Shown: positions 5,093 through 12,373 of the stretch, piece by piece
Position numbering within the stretch: position 1 is the first letter of the stretch
Layout: every line of letters starts with the position of its first letter
Assembly: GCA_016934355.1 (NCBI GenBank)
Contig: JAFGTA010000112.1
Coordinates: 1-17,462 of the forward strand
Direction: 5' to 3'
Length of the DNA: 17,462 nt
Origin: Candidatus Bathyarchaeota archaeon
GTDB lineage: Archaea; Thermoproteota; Bathyarchaeia; TCS64
Notes under the pieces: model-generated
The model's database searches: none
Told to the model about the DNA's origin: nothing
The model's input: only the letters and a program-made list of their open reading frames with translations
Translations under genes and position numbers: made by a program

Positions 5093-6301
5093 TCATATGT
5101 ACTGCAGAACCGAGTCCGGGTGCCTCTTCTTCAGCCTCTCGTACCTGACGCAGAGCCACCACAGGATCGGCAGCCCAGCCAGCCAGGCCGCCACCGCAGG
5201 GAGAAACTCCAGCCTGTACTCGGAGGGCGGCGCCCCTGGGAGCCTGAACCTGTAGAGCCACAGGTGAGCCACGTAGAAGAACAGCGGAACCCTGCCCAGC
5301 GTCAACGTGAACCCCATCAAACCCCGCTCATGGCTGAACCTCTCACACAGGTGGATGCCCAGAGCCATGATTAGGCACATGCCGCCCAGCGTCCAGAGCA
5401 GGAAACCCGCGCTGGGAGGATACTTCGCCAGCCACAGCCACTCCCAGAGAGAGCCATCCACCCTGGGCCTCAGGTTGCCGAAGCCGTTGTTCCAGCGCAC
5501 GCCGACCCACAGAGCCTTAGCCGCCAACCCAGCGACCAGCAGAGGCTTCTTCAGGTCGCCCAGGTTCCCCGGCTCCCGGTTGGCTAGGTGCAGCCCGAAC
5601 ACCCAGCCGAGGCCCATCACACCTATCCATGGCAGGATCGGGTAGCGGCCCGTGAAAGGGTACCACATGGTCTCGTTGGGCTCATGGATCACGACCCTGA
5701 GGTAGTGGCCCCACCAGCTTGCGTCGGGTATCCAGTCGAGGCTCAGGTACTGGTGGTTGAGGACTATGAGGAGGCTGAGGGCGAGTACGAAGTTGGGCGG
5801 CAGCCGCCGCAGGAAGCTGAAGAGAGCGAAGCACGCGCCGATGCACGCGATGACGCCGAAGAGGTAAGAGTAGTAGTCGCCCTGCTTGTCCCAGGCGCCG
5901 TTCACCACGAAGAACTGTAGTAGAATGAGGAACACGCCCCGCTTCAGCATCCTCTGCGAGACCTCCCCCTGCGGGCAGCCGCGTCCAAGCCTCTTGGAAG
6001 TCGAGACCGCGAGCACGGCCCCGGCGATGAATATGAAGCTAGGAGCACAATAATGGGTTACGAACCGGGACATGAACCACGCGAAGACCTTGGGGAAAGG
6101 CGCCCTATCGATGAGAACCTTTCCTCCCTTGTACTTCCCCCAGAAGCCGGCGAGGTGGTCCCACGCCATGATTATCATCACGACGCCGCGGGTGAAGTCG
6201 ATGAACTCCAGCCTCCCCGGCTGCGTGAGCCCGCTGCCCGTCGCCGCCTGGGCTGGCGTCCGATAATTTGGGCAGGGCTCGGGGGTTGAATCCGGCGACA
6301 T
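5093..6301 (-). CDS. HGSNAT/DUF1624-like multi-pass membrane acyltransferase
   Basis: 402 residues with about ten membrane segments. Near the N-terminus RLEFIDFTRGVVMIIMAWDH (30-49) is the family signature of the heparan-alpha-glucosaminide N-acetyltransferase catalytic domain and COG3503/DUF1624 proteins, where the RG...M...DH block lies at the first helix and the His is thought to take part in acyl transfer. Later features are FVTHYCAPSFIFIAGA, YPILPWIGVMGLGWVFG and TLGRVPLFFYVAHLWLYR, all typical of the family. Members probably move acyl groups across the membrane onto sugars or other envelope acceptors; the acceptor here is unknown. ATG 6301 gives a 29-residue polar N-terminus before the signature. 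The gene leads the operon with the exported protein and is divergent from the membrane-bound regulator. Confidence 0.82.
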   Translation of the reverse strand: MSPDSTPEPCPNYRTPAQAATGSGLTQPGRLEFIDFTRGVVMIIMAWDHLAGFWGKYKGGKVLIDRAPFPKVFAWFMSRFVTHYCAPSFIFIAGAVLAVSTSKRLGRGCPQGEVSQRMLKRGVFLILLQFFVVNGAWDKQGDYYSYLFGVIACIGACFALFSFLRRLPPNFVLALSLLIVLNHQYLSLDWIPDASWWGHYLRVVIHEPNETMWYPFTGRYPILPWIGVMGLGWVFGLHLANREPGNLGDLKKPLLVAGLAAKALWVGVRWNNGFGNLRPRVDGSLWEWLWLAKYPPSAGFLLWTLGGMCLIMALGIHLCERFSHERGLMGFTLTLGRVPLFFYVAHLWLYRFRLPGAPPSEYRLEFLPAVAAWLAGLPILWWLCVRYERLKKRHPDSVLQYI

Positions 6302-6338
6302 GGCTCCGTCTTTCCGGATAAACCGGGAAAAAGAGCGG

Positions 6339-6344
6339 TAAAAA
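6339..6344 (-). promoter_or_regulatory. TATA-like box for the acyltransferase operon
   Basis: TTTTTA on the minus strand, centred near 6341, predicts a start near 6315 and a 14-base leader to ATG 6301. A second AT-rich candidate (TTTATC within the CCGGATAAACCGG symmetry at 6314-6326) lies too close to the ATG to be preferred. Confidence 0.35.
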
Positions 6345-6353
6345 GGGTTTTTC

Positions 6354-6367
6354 TCAAGAAACCTTGA
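6354..6367. promoter_or_regulatory. Operator-like dyad, copy 1
   Basis: TCAAGAAACCTTGA, a perfect inverted repeat TCAAG-N4-CTTGA. It lies just upstream of the acyltransferase TATA-like box. It is the best-formed of three related copies in the gap. Confidence 0.6.
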
Positions 6368-6369
6368 TA

Positions 6370-6381
6370 AAAACCGGTTTT
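6370..6381. repeat. Perfect 12-bp palindrome AAAACCGGTTTT
   Basis: Perfect palindrome placed two bases after operator copy 1. It does not resemble the TCAAG dyad and so could be a site for a second DNA-binding protein. Chance cannot be ruled out for a single site in AT-rich spacer DNA. Confidence 0.4.
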
Positions 6382-6407
6382 CTCCACGGATGCGCCTACA
6401 TCAGTTT

Positions 6408-6423
6408 GTCAAAGAACCTTGAC
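6408..6423. promoter_or_regulatory. Operator-like dyad, copy 2
   Basis: GTCAAAGAACCTTGAC: outer arms GTCAA and TTGAC are perfect around six bases. Its central 14 bases match copy 1 at 12 positions. Centre-to-centre distance to copy 1 is 55 bases. Confidence 0.55.
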
Positions 6424-6455
6424 CCAAGTTATCCGCATCCTCCTCCCCTCAATTT

Positions 6456-6471
6456 GTTAAGGTTTCTTGAC
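6456..6471. promoter_or_regulatory. Operator-like dyad, copy 3 (inverted)
   Basis: GTTAAGGTTTCTTGAC; read on the minus strand its central 14 bases match copy 1 at 13 positions. It lies about 22 bases upstream of the TATA-like TTTAAG of the regulator gene and 48 bases (centre to centre) from copy 2. Copies 1 and 3 face opposite genes in opposite orientation. Confidence 0.58.
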
Positions 6472-6492
6472 AAAAAATCTTTTCAAGCCAAG

Positions 6493-6498
6493 TTTAAG
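6493..6498 (+). promoter_or_regulatory. TATA-like box for the membrane-bound regulator
   Basis: TTTAAG centred near 6495, about 23 bases before ATG 6518. This implies a leaderless or nearly leaderless message and argues against the in-frame TTG 6467 and ATG 6506. It sits inside a small AAGCC...GGCTT symmetry (6485-6502). Confidence 0.45.
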
Positions 6499-6517
6499 GC
6501 TTCTAATGGGTGGTTCG

Positions 6518-7519
6518 ATGGTGTCGAGTTTCGATGACGAGGTCTACTCGGTTATGTTCAACGCACTCAGGCACGAGGTACGCAGGAAGATTCTGCGTAT
6601 GCTGTCGAGGCGCAGGATGAGCTTCACATCGCTCTACGAGGAGCTGGGGATATCGAGCTCCCACCTCACATACCACCTTGACTCACTGGGAGAGCTCGTG
6701 TCGAAGGACGAGTCGCTGTACGGGCTATCGAGGCTGGGTGAAGCGGCGCTGGGCGTACTGACCCGGAGGAATGACTCAGCGGTCAACTCTATTCTCTATG
6801 ACCCCAGAAGCTTCTTCAAGTACCTATCAGGGCTGCTGCTCACATTAACCATCATGATGTCCGTCCTGCTCGGGAACCTGTACGAGATACAGGCGGCGCA
6901 GGCAGAGACCATAGAGAAGCAGGGCGAGGAGATCGAGACGCTGTCCGCCGAGCTCGACGACTACGCCGAGGCGTCCGAGCTCATGCGTTTCGCTCAGGGA
7001 AGCCCGAGCGTGAGGCTCGCGTCGCTCTGCACGCTGACATATCAATACACCAAGTCGATGGCGCCTGACGATGCTTGTGAAGGCTCCACGCTGCTCCTCT
7101 ACTCGCCAAGGAACAACATGATGCTCCACATAGAGTACATGGTGAATGTACCCAACGGACTATACCTGCCGTTGACCGTCCAGAGAGGCAACCCGTCTAT
7201 GAAAGAAACTGGGGCAGATGACGCCAAAACGGAGACACATCTGCCCGTCGTGTGGCAAACCAACATCACTGAACCCGACGGCACCTATGATTTCCAGCTA
7301 CCGGCTAAGGGCTGGTACGTGGTGAGCCTTACCGGGCCGATCAAGACGTCTGAAAACGGGGCTCCTACGGTGAGGAGCAGCGGCTGGGGCAGACCGGACA
7401 CATGGATCACTACGGAGTCGATGAGGGCGTGGGCTTCGTGTCAGCTACTGTATATGAGAGAGCCTGTCCTCTTCGGCCTGGAGCCGGGCTACGCGTTCGA
7501 TTATTCAAGCTCCTGGTAG
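6518..7519 (+). CDS. Membrane-tethered winged-helix one-component regulator with extracytoplasmic domain
   Basis: 333 residues from ATG 6518. Residues 5-82 form an ArsR-like winged helix (VMFNALRHEVRRKILRML, then SFTSLYEELGISSSHLTYHL as the helix-turn-helix with a recognition helix around SSSHLTYHL, then the wing). A membrane helix spans about 102-122 (YLSGLLLTLTIMMSVLLGNL). An acidic coiled coil follows at about 123-157, then a 175-residue domain, predicted outside the cell, with two cysteines near its start (Cys171, Cys187) and a third at Cys308. This design senses outside and binds DNA inside without a phosphorelay. The gene is divergent from the acyltransferase operon across a gap with three dyad repeats, so self-control and control of that operon are likely. 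The outer domain is not recognised. ATG 6506 is an alternative start. Confidence 0.82.
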   Translation: MVSSFDDEVYSVMFNALRHEVRRKILRMLSRRRMSFTSLYEELGISSSHLTYHLDSLGELVSKDESLYGLSRLGEAALGVLTRRNDSAVNSILYDPRSFFKYLSGLLLTLTIMMSVLLGNLYEIQAAQAETIEKQGEEIETLSAELDDYAEASELMRFAQGSPSVRLASLCTLTYQYTKSMAPDDACEGSTLLLYSPRNNMMLHIEYMVNVPNGLYLPLTVQRGNPSMKETGADDAKTETHLPVVWQTNITEPDGTYDFQLPAKGWYVVSLTGPIKTSENGAPTVRSSGWGRPDTWITTESMRAWASCQLLYMREPVLFGLEPGYAFDYSSSW

Positions 7520-7632
7520 CCGGTGTTCCAGCCACAATAAAGTGGGTTTAAAGCCAGTCGACTGTCGACCGACCGCCATCTCCGACTCGGTGCCAAGGGA
7601 AACAAATCAACTACGTCACTAGAATCTAGGCG

Positions 7633-7650
7633 TAAAATAAAAAGTAAAAT
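7633..7650 (-). terminator. T-rich archaeal terminator after the first M28 peptidase gene
   Basis: Read on the minus strand this is ATTTTACTTTTTATTTTA, starting 17 bases beyond the TAA-side end of the peptidase gene (7667). Runs of T without a required hairpin are the normal archaeal intrinsic terminator. Confidence 0.65.
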
Positions 7651-7666
7651 TGAGAGAGAGGAGGGG

Positions 7667-9100
7667 TTACCAGGCGCCGCTTCGTTTAAGGAACTCGACG
7701 GTGTCCGGGTTCATGTTCTTGTAGTTCTTCTTGATGTACTCCCTCATCTCGTCCGCGAGGACCACCGTCTTGTCGTAGCCCTGCTCCTGGATGAAGGCGT
7801 CGATCTCCTCCTTCGTCTTCCTCCGCGGATTCCAGTCCGCCTCGTTTGCGACCCTGAACAGGAACCTAGTGTAGTTGGCGGCCGCCAGCCGGAGGTACTT
7901 CGTCTCCACCTTGTCCAAGGTGTCGTACCTCGTGTGACCGTAGCCCCTGCCCGTCCTGCTCCTCCTTGCGTCGGGGTCCCCGCCGCTCCCACATGGCACA
8001 GACTTGAGGAAGAAGGGCCAGTGGTCGCTGTAGGGGCTCACCATCTGGTCCGTTGGGAGGTACGCCTTCATGTCCTCGGCCCACTTCGCCGCCAGAGGCT
8101 CAAGCTCGGGGAAGTCGTGGAACGTGACCCCCTTGTTGCCCGCGCTGCCTCCCGCGTCCAGGTTCAGCATGAACCTGCACTTGTCCAGCTCGGCCTCGTG
8201 GTCGCGGGCGTAGGCGTAGCTGCCGTAGAGCCCTATCTCCTCAGCGCCGAAGCACATGCACCTGACCCGCCGCTTTAGCTTGTCCTTGACCTTCACTAGG
8301 TTGCGGGCTATCTCCATAACGGTCACTGTGCCCGACGCGGGGTCCACGGCGCCCTGGCTGATGTCGTGTCCGTCGTAGTGGCTGCCCACGACGATGTACT
8401 CGTCGTCCACAGGTTTCTTGGGCACGACGTCTGCGATGACGTTGTAGGTGACGGTGGGGTGGTTCTTGTCCGTGGTCTTGATCCTGACGATGACCTCCTT
8501 CTCCCGCTTCAGGAGGCGTGTGAGGAAGCTCCCGTCCTCGTAGGAGATGCCGAGCGCCGGGATCACGGGGCTGATTCCCCCCGTGGGCGGCCCGTAGGCG
8601 GGGTAGTGGTTCATGAATATCCAGCCCTTGGCGCCCGCGATGACGCTGCGCATATACTTCTCGCTGCGGTGTAGGAACCGCTTCATGCTGCGGGGGTTTG
8701 CGCTGGTCACCATCAGTATGCTGCCTTTGATCTTGTCCTTCTCCTTCTCATAGTCCTCGATGGCCCCGTCGCCGAGGGACACGAGTTTTCCCTCGACCTC
8801 GGCCCCGATGCTGTGAGGCAGACTGATGACGTCGAAGCTCTTCTTGATTGGGCTCACGATCTCAAGCGTCGCCTTGCCGCGGGTCCAGCCCGCGATGGTG
8901 AACTCCTCGTAGTGGACGTTCTCGCAGCCGTACTCCTTGAACTTCTCCACCATGTAGTCAACGCTGCCCTTGTCCCCAGGGGTGCCCGGGAACCTGCTGT
9001 CATGGACGTCGCAGAGGACCTCCAGGTTGTCCATGGGCTCCGAGCTCGTGTAGACCTCGGCCATGATCTTCTTGTCGACATCTAGGTATGGGTTAACCAT
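7667..9100 (-). CDS. M28-family zinc metallopeptidase with PA-like insert (paralogue A)
   Basis: 477 residues. M28 enzymes are di-zinc amino- or carboxypeptidases. All five metal ligands can be placed: His241 (VGSHYDGHD), Asp253 (AVDPASG), Glu288 (FGAEEIGLYGS, with catalytic Glu287), Asp315 (LNLDAGG) and His389 (GYGHTRYDT). Residues around 75-225 look like a protease-associated insert, with ILMVTSANPRS and the very conserved GWIFMNHYPAYGPPTGG. There is no signal peptide, so a cytoplasmic role in peptide breakdown is expected; the natural substrate is unknown. ATG 9100 is chosen because the TATA box at 9132-9138 would lie inside the longer TTG 9145 frame. A close paralogue lies at 10883-12328, with the cupin and MFS genes between. 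Confidence 0.87.
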   Translation of the reverse strand: MVNPYLDVDKKIMAEVYTSSEPMDNLEVLCDVHDSRFPGTPGDKGSVDYMVEKFKEYGCENVHYEEFTIAGWTRGKATLEIVSPIKKSFDVISLPHSIGAEVEGKLVSLGDGAIEDYEKEKDKIKGSILMVTSANPRSMKRFLHRSEKYMRSVIAGAKGWIFMNHYPAYGPPTGGISPVIPALGISYEDGSFLTRLLKREKEVIVRIKTTDKNHPTVTYNVIADVVPKKPVDDEYIVVGSHYDGHDISQGAVDPASGTVTVMEIARNLVKVKDKLKRRVRCMCFGAEEIGLYGSYAYARDHEAELDKCRFMLNLDAGGSAGNKGVTFHDFPELEPLAAKWAEDMKAYLPTDQMVSPYSDHWPFFLKSVPCGSGGDPDARRSRTGRGYGHTRYDTLDKVETKYLRLAAANYTRFLFRVANEADWNPRRKTKEEIDAFIQEQGYDKTVVLADEMREYIKKNYKNMNPDTVEFLKRSGAW

Positions 9101-9131
9101 GTTTCGATCGGCTAATAGTCGCAGCGTCCCG

Positions 9132-9138
9132 ATATAAG
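9132..9138 (-). promoter_or_regulatory. TATA box for M28 paralogue A
   Basis: TTATATC on the minus strand, centred at 9135, predicts a start near 9109 and a leader of about nine bases to ATG 9100. It lies in the 77-base gap after the cupin gene. Confidence 0.55.
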
Positions 9139-9177
9139 ATTTCAACGCCGTGGCAGCATATCGTAAATACCCGGGGT

Positions 9178-9504
9178 TCAGTCGCCCCTGCTCTTCAGGG
9201 CGCTCGGCTCAAAGAGTAGCACGATGGAGTCGCCGCTGCTCTCGGGGCGGTGCTCGACTCCTCTCGGCACCACGCAGAGTTGACCCCGCCCCAGCTCGAT
9301 CGTCGGCTGATCCCTGATCCTTATCCTTATGGCGCCCTCGACGACGTAGAAGAGCTCGTCCTCCCCAGTGTGCCTGTGCCAGTGGTACTCTCCGCGGAAC
9401 CGGGCGAGCCTGATCACCTGGTCGTTGACGTGGGCTGCGTCGACGGGGCTCCACGGCGCTTTTATCTCCCCGGCTTTTTCAAGCACATCGATTACTGGAA
9501 TCAT
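9178..9504 (-). CDS. Small single-domain cupin
   Basis: 108 residues from ATG 9504 (an in-frame TTG at 9525 would add seven). It is one cupin barrel. Motif 1 is EYHWHRHTGEDELFYVVEG, with metal ligands His43, His45 and Glu50. Motif 2 is LCVVPRGVEHRPES, with His85 as the fourth ligand. Cupins of this size bind a metal and serve as small isomerases, dioxygenases or ligand sensors; the exact reaction cannot be told. The gene reads towards M28 paralogue A, 77 bases before the peptidase promoter, and is divergent from the MFS gene. I see no convincing TATA box at the expected place. Confidence 0.85.
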   Translation of the reverse strand: MIPVIDVLEKAGEIKAPWSPVDAAHVNDQVIRLARFRGEYHWHRHTGEDELFYVVEGAIRIRIRDQPTIELGRGQLCVVPRGVEHRPESSGDSIVLLFEPSALKSRGD

Positions 9505-9644
9505 AGAGAGTAAGTGTGCTCTCAACTAGACAAGGTTTCCGAGTCCTACCCAACGACGAGACAACAGGTATTCGGAGTAGCATCTCCGGCTAGACGATTC
9601 ACTCAGATAAATGGTTCATGAAGAGCCGTACCGCAGCTAACAGC

Positions 9645-9650
9645 TTTAAG
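9645..9650 (+). promoter_or_regulatory. TATA-like box for the MFS gene
   Basis: TTTAAG centred near 9647 predicts a start near 9674, ten bases before ATG 9684. A GAGGT at 9666-9670 would then lie outside the message and is thirteen bases from the ATG, so it is probably not a ribosome site. Confidence 0.42.
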
Positions 9651-9683
9651 GATTAACGGAACATTGAGGTAAGCTGAACCGCG

Positions 9684-10886
9684 ATGGGCGTGATGGATAG
9701 ACTGAGGAAATCCCCGTACATGAGGGGAAGACTCCCCCACTTCACGCTGAACCGGCTCGTAGACGCCCTCGGCTGGAACCTGTTCTCGCCGTTCTGGCTC
9801 AAACACATTCAGAGCCAGGGAGCCCCCATAACCGCCGTCGGCGGCGTGGAGTCGCTCTACAACCTGTTCCTCCTGCTTCAGCTGGTAGGCGGCCAGCTCT
9901 CGGACTCCATAGGGCGGAAGAAGATGATGACGATGTCCTATGTCCTCAGCATCGTGGGGATAGCCCTCGTGCTCGCGGCGAGGAGCTGGGTCTGGCTCCT
10001 GGTGCCTGTGATCCTCTGGGGGATAGCGGACGCACTCATAGACCCCGTTACCGGCGTCTACTTCGCGGAGATAGCCGGAGGCGAGGAGGAGGGCACCAGC
10101 TTCAGCCTCCTCAGCTTCACATGGTTCCTCCCGGGGCTCTTCGCGCCGACGCTGGCGGCCGTCATTCTCCAGAGCAGAGGGTTCGCCGCCTTGGCGTGGA
10201 TTCTGATGGCTACAGAGGTTGTCGCTTTCCTTATACTGTTAGCCTGGATACCCGAGACAGCCAAGAACAGGAAACCCGTCAACGTCAGAAACATGTTAAG
10301 GACCGTTGTGGAAACCATCAGGCCGAAAGCTGGACTGACAGCATTCTACGCCGTCTCGCTGCTAGACGCCTTCACATACGGGCTCTACGCGCCGTTCCTC
10401 GTCATCATATTCACAGACTACCTAGGCTACACTGAGCTGCAGTCAGGCATGCTGCTGAACGTGAGCACCCTCATCGTTACTCTGCTGCTTCTCCCAGTGG
10501 GGAGGCTCATCGACGCGTTCAGCAGCAGGAGTATGATAACCCTCTACACCGTCATCTACACGCTCTGCGCCGCCATCTACCTGCTCTCAGGGAGCTACAT
10601 CCTCCTCATCGCGGCCCAGTTCCTCAGGGGAATCGCCCTCAGCATATGGAACCCGGCCTACGGGGCTTATCTATTCGCCTCTGTGGATCAGGATACCCGC
10701 GGTACCTACTTCGGGAACCTCAACGCCCTCAGGAGCCTCCTGATGCTTCCGGCGCCCATCATCGGGACATACATCCTCGGCAGCTACGGCGAGAAGGGAG
10801 TCTTCTCCCTCGTTCTCCTGTGCGCAGCCACAATGTTCCTTGTGAGCCTCAGACTACGACCCGAGAGGGAGAACAGGGAGGGCTAG
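9684..10886 (+). CDS. Major facilitator superfamily transporter
   Basis: 400 residues with about twelve membrane helices in two six-helix halves, the usual MFS length. The loop after helix 2 carries GGQLSDSIGRKKMM (69-82), a good motif A (GxxxDxxGRKK). A weaker repeat of it, LPVGRLIDAFSSRSMI, stands at the matching place in the second half. MFS carriers move small solutes by proton- or substrate-coupled exchange; the substrate is unknown. The gene lies between two M28 peptidases and next to a cupin, so a peptide, amino acid or related product is a fair guess only. ATG 9684 follows the TATA-like box closely. Its stop codon shares the bases CTAG with the stop of the convergent peptidase gene. 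Confidence 0.88.
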   Translation: MGVMDRLRKSPYMRGRLPHFTLNRLVDALGWNLFSPFWLKHIQSQGAPITAVGGVESLYNLFLLLQLVGGQLSDSIGRKKMMTMSYVLSIVGIALVLAARSWVWLLVPVILWGIADALIDPVTGVYFAEIAGGEEEGTSFSLLSFTWFLPGLFAPTLAAVILQSRGFAALAWILMATEVVAFLILLAWIPETAKNRKPVNVRNMLRTVVETIRPKAGLTAFYAVSLLDAFTYGLYAPFLVIIFTDYLGYTELQSGMLLNVSTLIVTLLLLPVGRLIDAFSSRSMITLYTVIYTLCAAIYLLSGSYILLIAAQFLRGIALSIWNPAYGAYLFASVDQDTRGTYFGNLNALRSLLMLPAPIIGTYILGSYGEKGVFSLVLLCAATMFLVSLRLRPERENREG

Positions 10887-12328
10887 AGAACCTCCTCCAT
10901 GCTACCCGACAGCCTCTTCAGGTAGACCAGTGTCTCGGGGCTGAGCTTATCCCTCTTGGCATTTAGGTACTCCTTGAGCCTGGAGCCCAACCTGACCGTC
11001 TCGTTAATGCCCGCGTCCTCGATTATCTTGTCGATGGCGTCCTGGCTCCTGTGCTCAACGGGCCAGTCATCGGCGTTGCAGAGGCGGACGGCGGCTACCG
11101 CGGCGTTGGCGACACACTCCCTCATAGCCCTGAGGTTGGCCTTGTCGACGGTGTCAAACTTGGTGTGGCCGAAGCCCCTGCCTGCGCGTCTCTTAGCCTC
11201 CTCGGGGTCACCCATCGTGGCGGTGGGTACCCCGCCAAGAAGGAACGGCCAGTGATCGCTGTAGGGGCCGACGCGGCTCCACAGCGGCAGGTCGACACCG
11301 ATGTCAGCTATGATCTCCTTGAAGAAGGGGTCCAGCCCTGGCCAGCCGTGGACGCAGAAGCCCTGCCTCCCCGCGCGGCCCGCGGAGTCGAAGTTCAGCA
11401 TGAACCTGATCTTGGGCGTCATCTCGGGGTGATCCCTTACGTAGGCGCGGCTGCCGTGTAGCCCTATCTCCTCGGCGCCGAAGAGGATGAACCTCATGTT
11501 TCTCTTGAGGTGCTTCCGCTCCTTCACAAGTATCCGCGCCATCTCCATCACGACGGCGGCGCCCGAGGCGTCGTCCAGCGCCCCCACCGCGATGTCGTGG
11601 CCCTCGTAGTGGGCGCCGTAGACGACCCACTCGTCTGTGCCCCCTGTGCCTTTCAGGTCGGCTACCACGTTCCACGTGTCCACGTCTAGGTTTCTGCACT
11701 TGGTCTCCAGCCTGAGCTTGACTCTTCCTTTCCTCTCCAGGAGCCGCGCGAGGTACATGCCGTCCTCGTAGCTGACCCCGATGGCGGGAACGATGGGGCT
11801 GATGCCTCCCGTGGGCGGCCCGTAGGCGGGGTAGTGGTTCATGAATATCCATCCCGCGGCGCCCGCCATGACGCTTCTCTGGTACTTCTCGCTGCGGTGC
11901 AGGTAGCGGCTCATGCCCTCTGGGTTGCCGCTGTTCACCATGACGATCTTACCCGCGATCTCGTCTCTACGCTCCTCGTACACGCCCAAGGCGCCTGAGC
12001 CTAGGTACACCAGCTCAGCCTCCACAGTACCCTCGCTGCTCATTGGAAGGGCGATGCACTCGATCTCCTTCTCCTTGGGCTCCAGCATGGTGAGGCTGCT
12101 GCTGCCCCTGATCCAGCCGGGTATGGTGAACTTCTCAAGATGAACATCCTTGAGGCCGTACTTTCGGAGCCTCTCCGCCATGTACTCGCAGCTCATCTTG
12201 TCCATGCCTGAGCCGGGCCACCTGCTGTCGTACTCGTCGCACAGCGTGGTCACGGTCTCTATGGTCTCGGAGCTGCCGTAAGCCTCCCCTATGATGCGTT
12301 TATCCAGTTCGGCGTATTGGTTAGACAT
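10883..12328 (-). CDS. M28-family zinc metallopeptidase with PA-like insert (paralogue B)
   Basis: 481 residues from ATG 12328 (GTG 12337 would add three). It aligns with paralogue A from end to end. Metal ligands are intact: His240 (YGAHYEGHD), Asp252 (ALDDASG, the more usual M28 form), Glu287 (FGAEEIGLHGS, with catalytic Glu286), Asp314 (LNFDSAG) and His388 (GFGHTKFDT). The insert again holds GWIFMNHYPAYGPPTGG, and SDHWPF is shared near the C-terminus. There is no signal peptide, so it should be a cytoplasmic peptidase. It converges on the MFS gene, and both stops use the same CTAG. The upstream gap to the Yip1-family gene is about 45 bases and contains CTAAAACATTT as a possible weak TATA element. 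Confidence 0.87.
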   Translation of the reverse strand: MSNQYAELDKRIIGEAYGSSETIETVTTLCDEYDSRWPGSGMDKMSCEYMAERLRKYGLKDVHLEKFTIPGWIRGSSSLTMLEPKEKEIECIALPMSSEGTVEAELVYLGSGALGVYEERRDEIAGKIVMVNSGNPEGMSRYLHRSEKYQRSVMAGAAGWIFMNHYPAYGPPTGGISPIVPAIGVSYEDGMYLARLLERKGRVKLRLETKCRNLDVDTWNVVADLKGTGGTDEWVVYGAHYEGHDIAVGALDDASGAAVVMEMARILVKERKHLKRNMRFILFGAEEIGLHGSRAYVRDHPEMTPKIRFMLNFDSAGRAGRQGFCVHGWPGLDPFFKEIIADIGVDLPLWSRVGPYSDHWPFLLGGVPTATMGDPEEAKRRAGRGFGHTKFDTVDKANLRAMRECVANAAVAAVRLCNADDWPVEHRSQDAIDKIIEDAGINETVRLGSRLKEYLNAKRDKLSPETLVYLKRLSGSMEEVL

Positions 12329-12373
12329 GCTATCCACGGATTAGGGGTAGCCTTTGGGTAGAAATGTTTTAGG

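Noticed and set aside
7557..7569. Two GTCGAC hexamers one base apart after the regulator gene
   Set aside because: Short GC palindromes are common at this base composition. No second copy or nearby promoter gives it meaning.
12135..12155. TCAAG...CTTGA symmetry inside M28 paralogue B
   Set aside because: The spacer is nine bases rather than four, and it lies within a coding region, so it is not the same operator.
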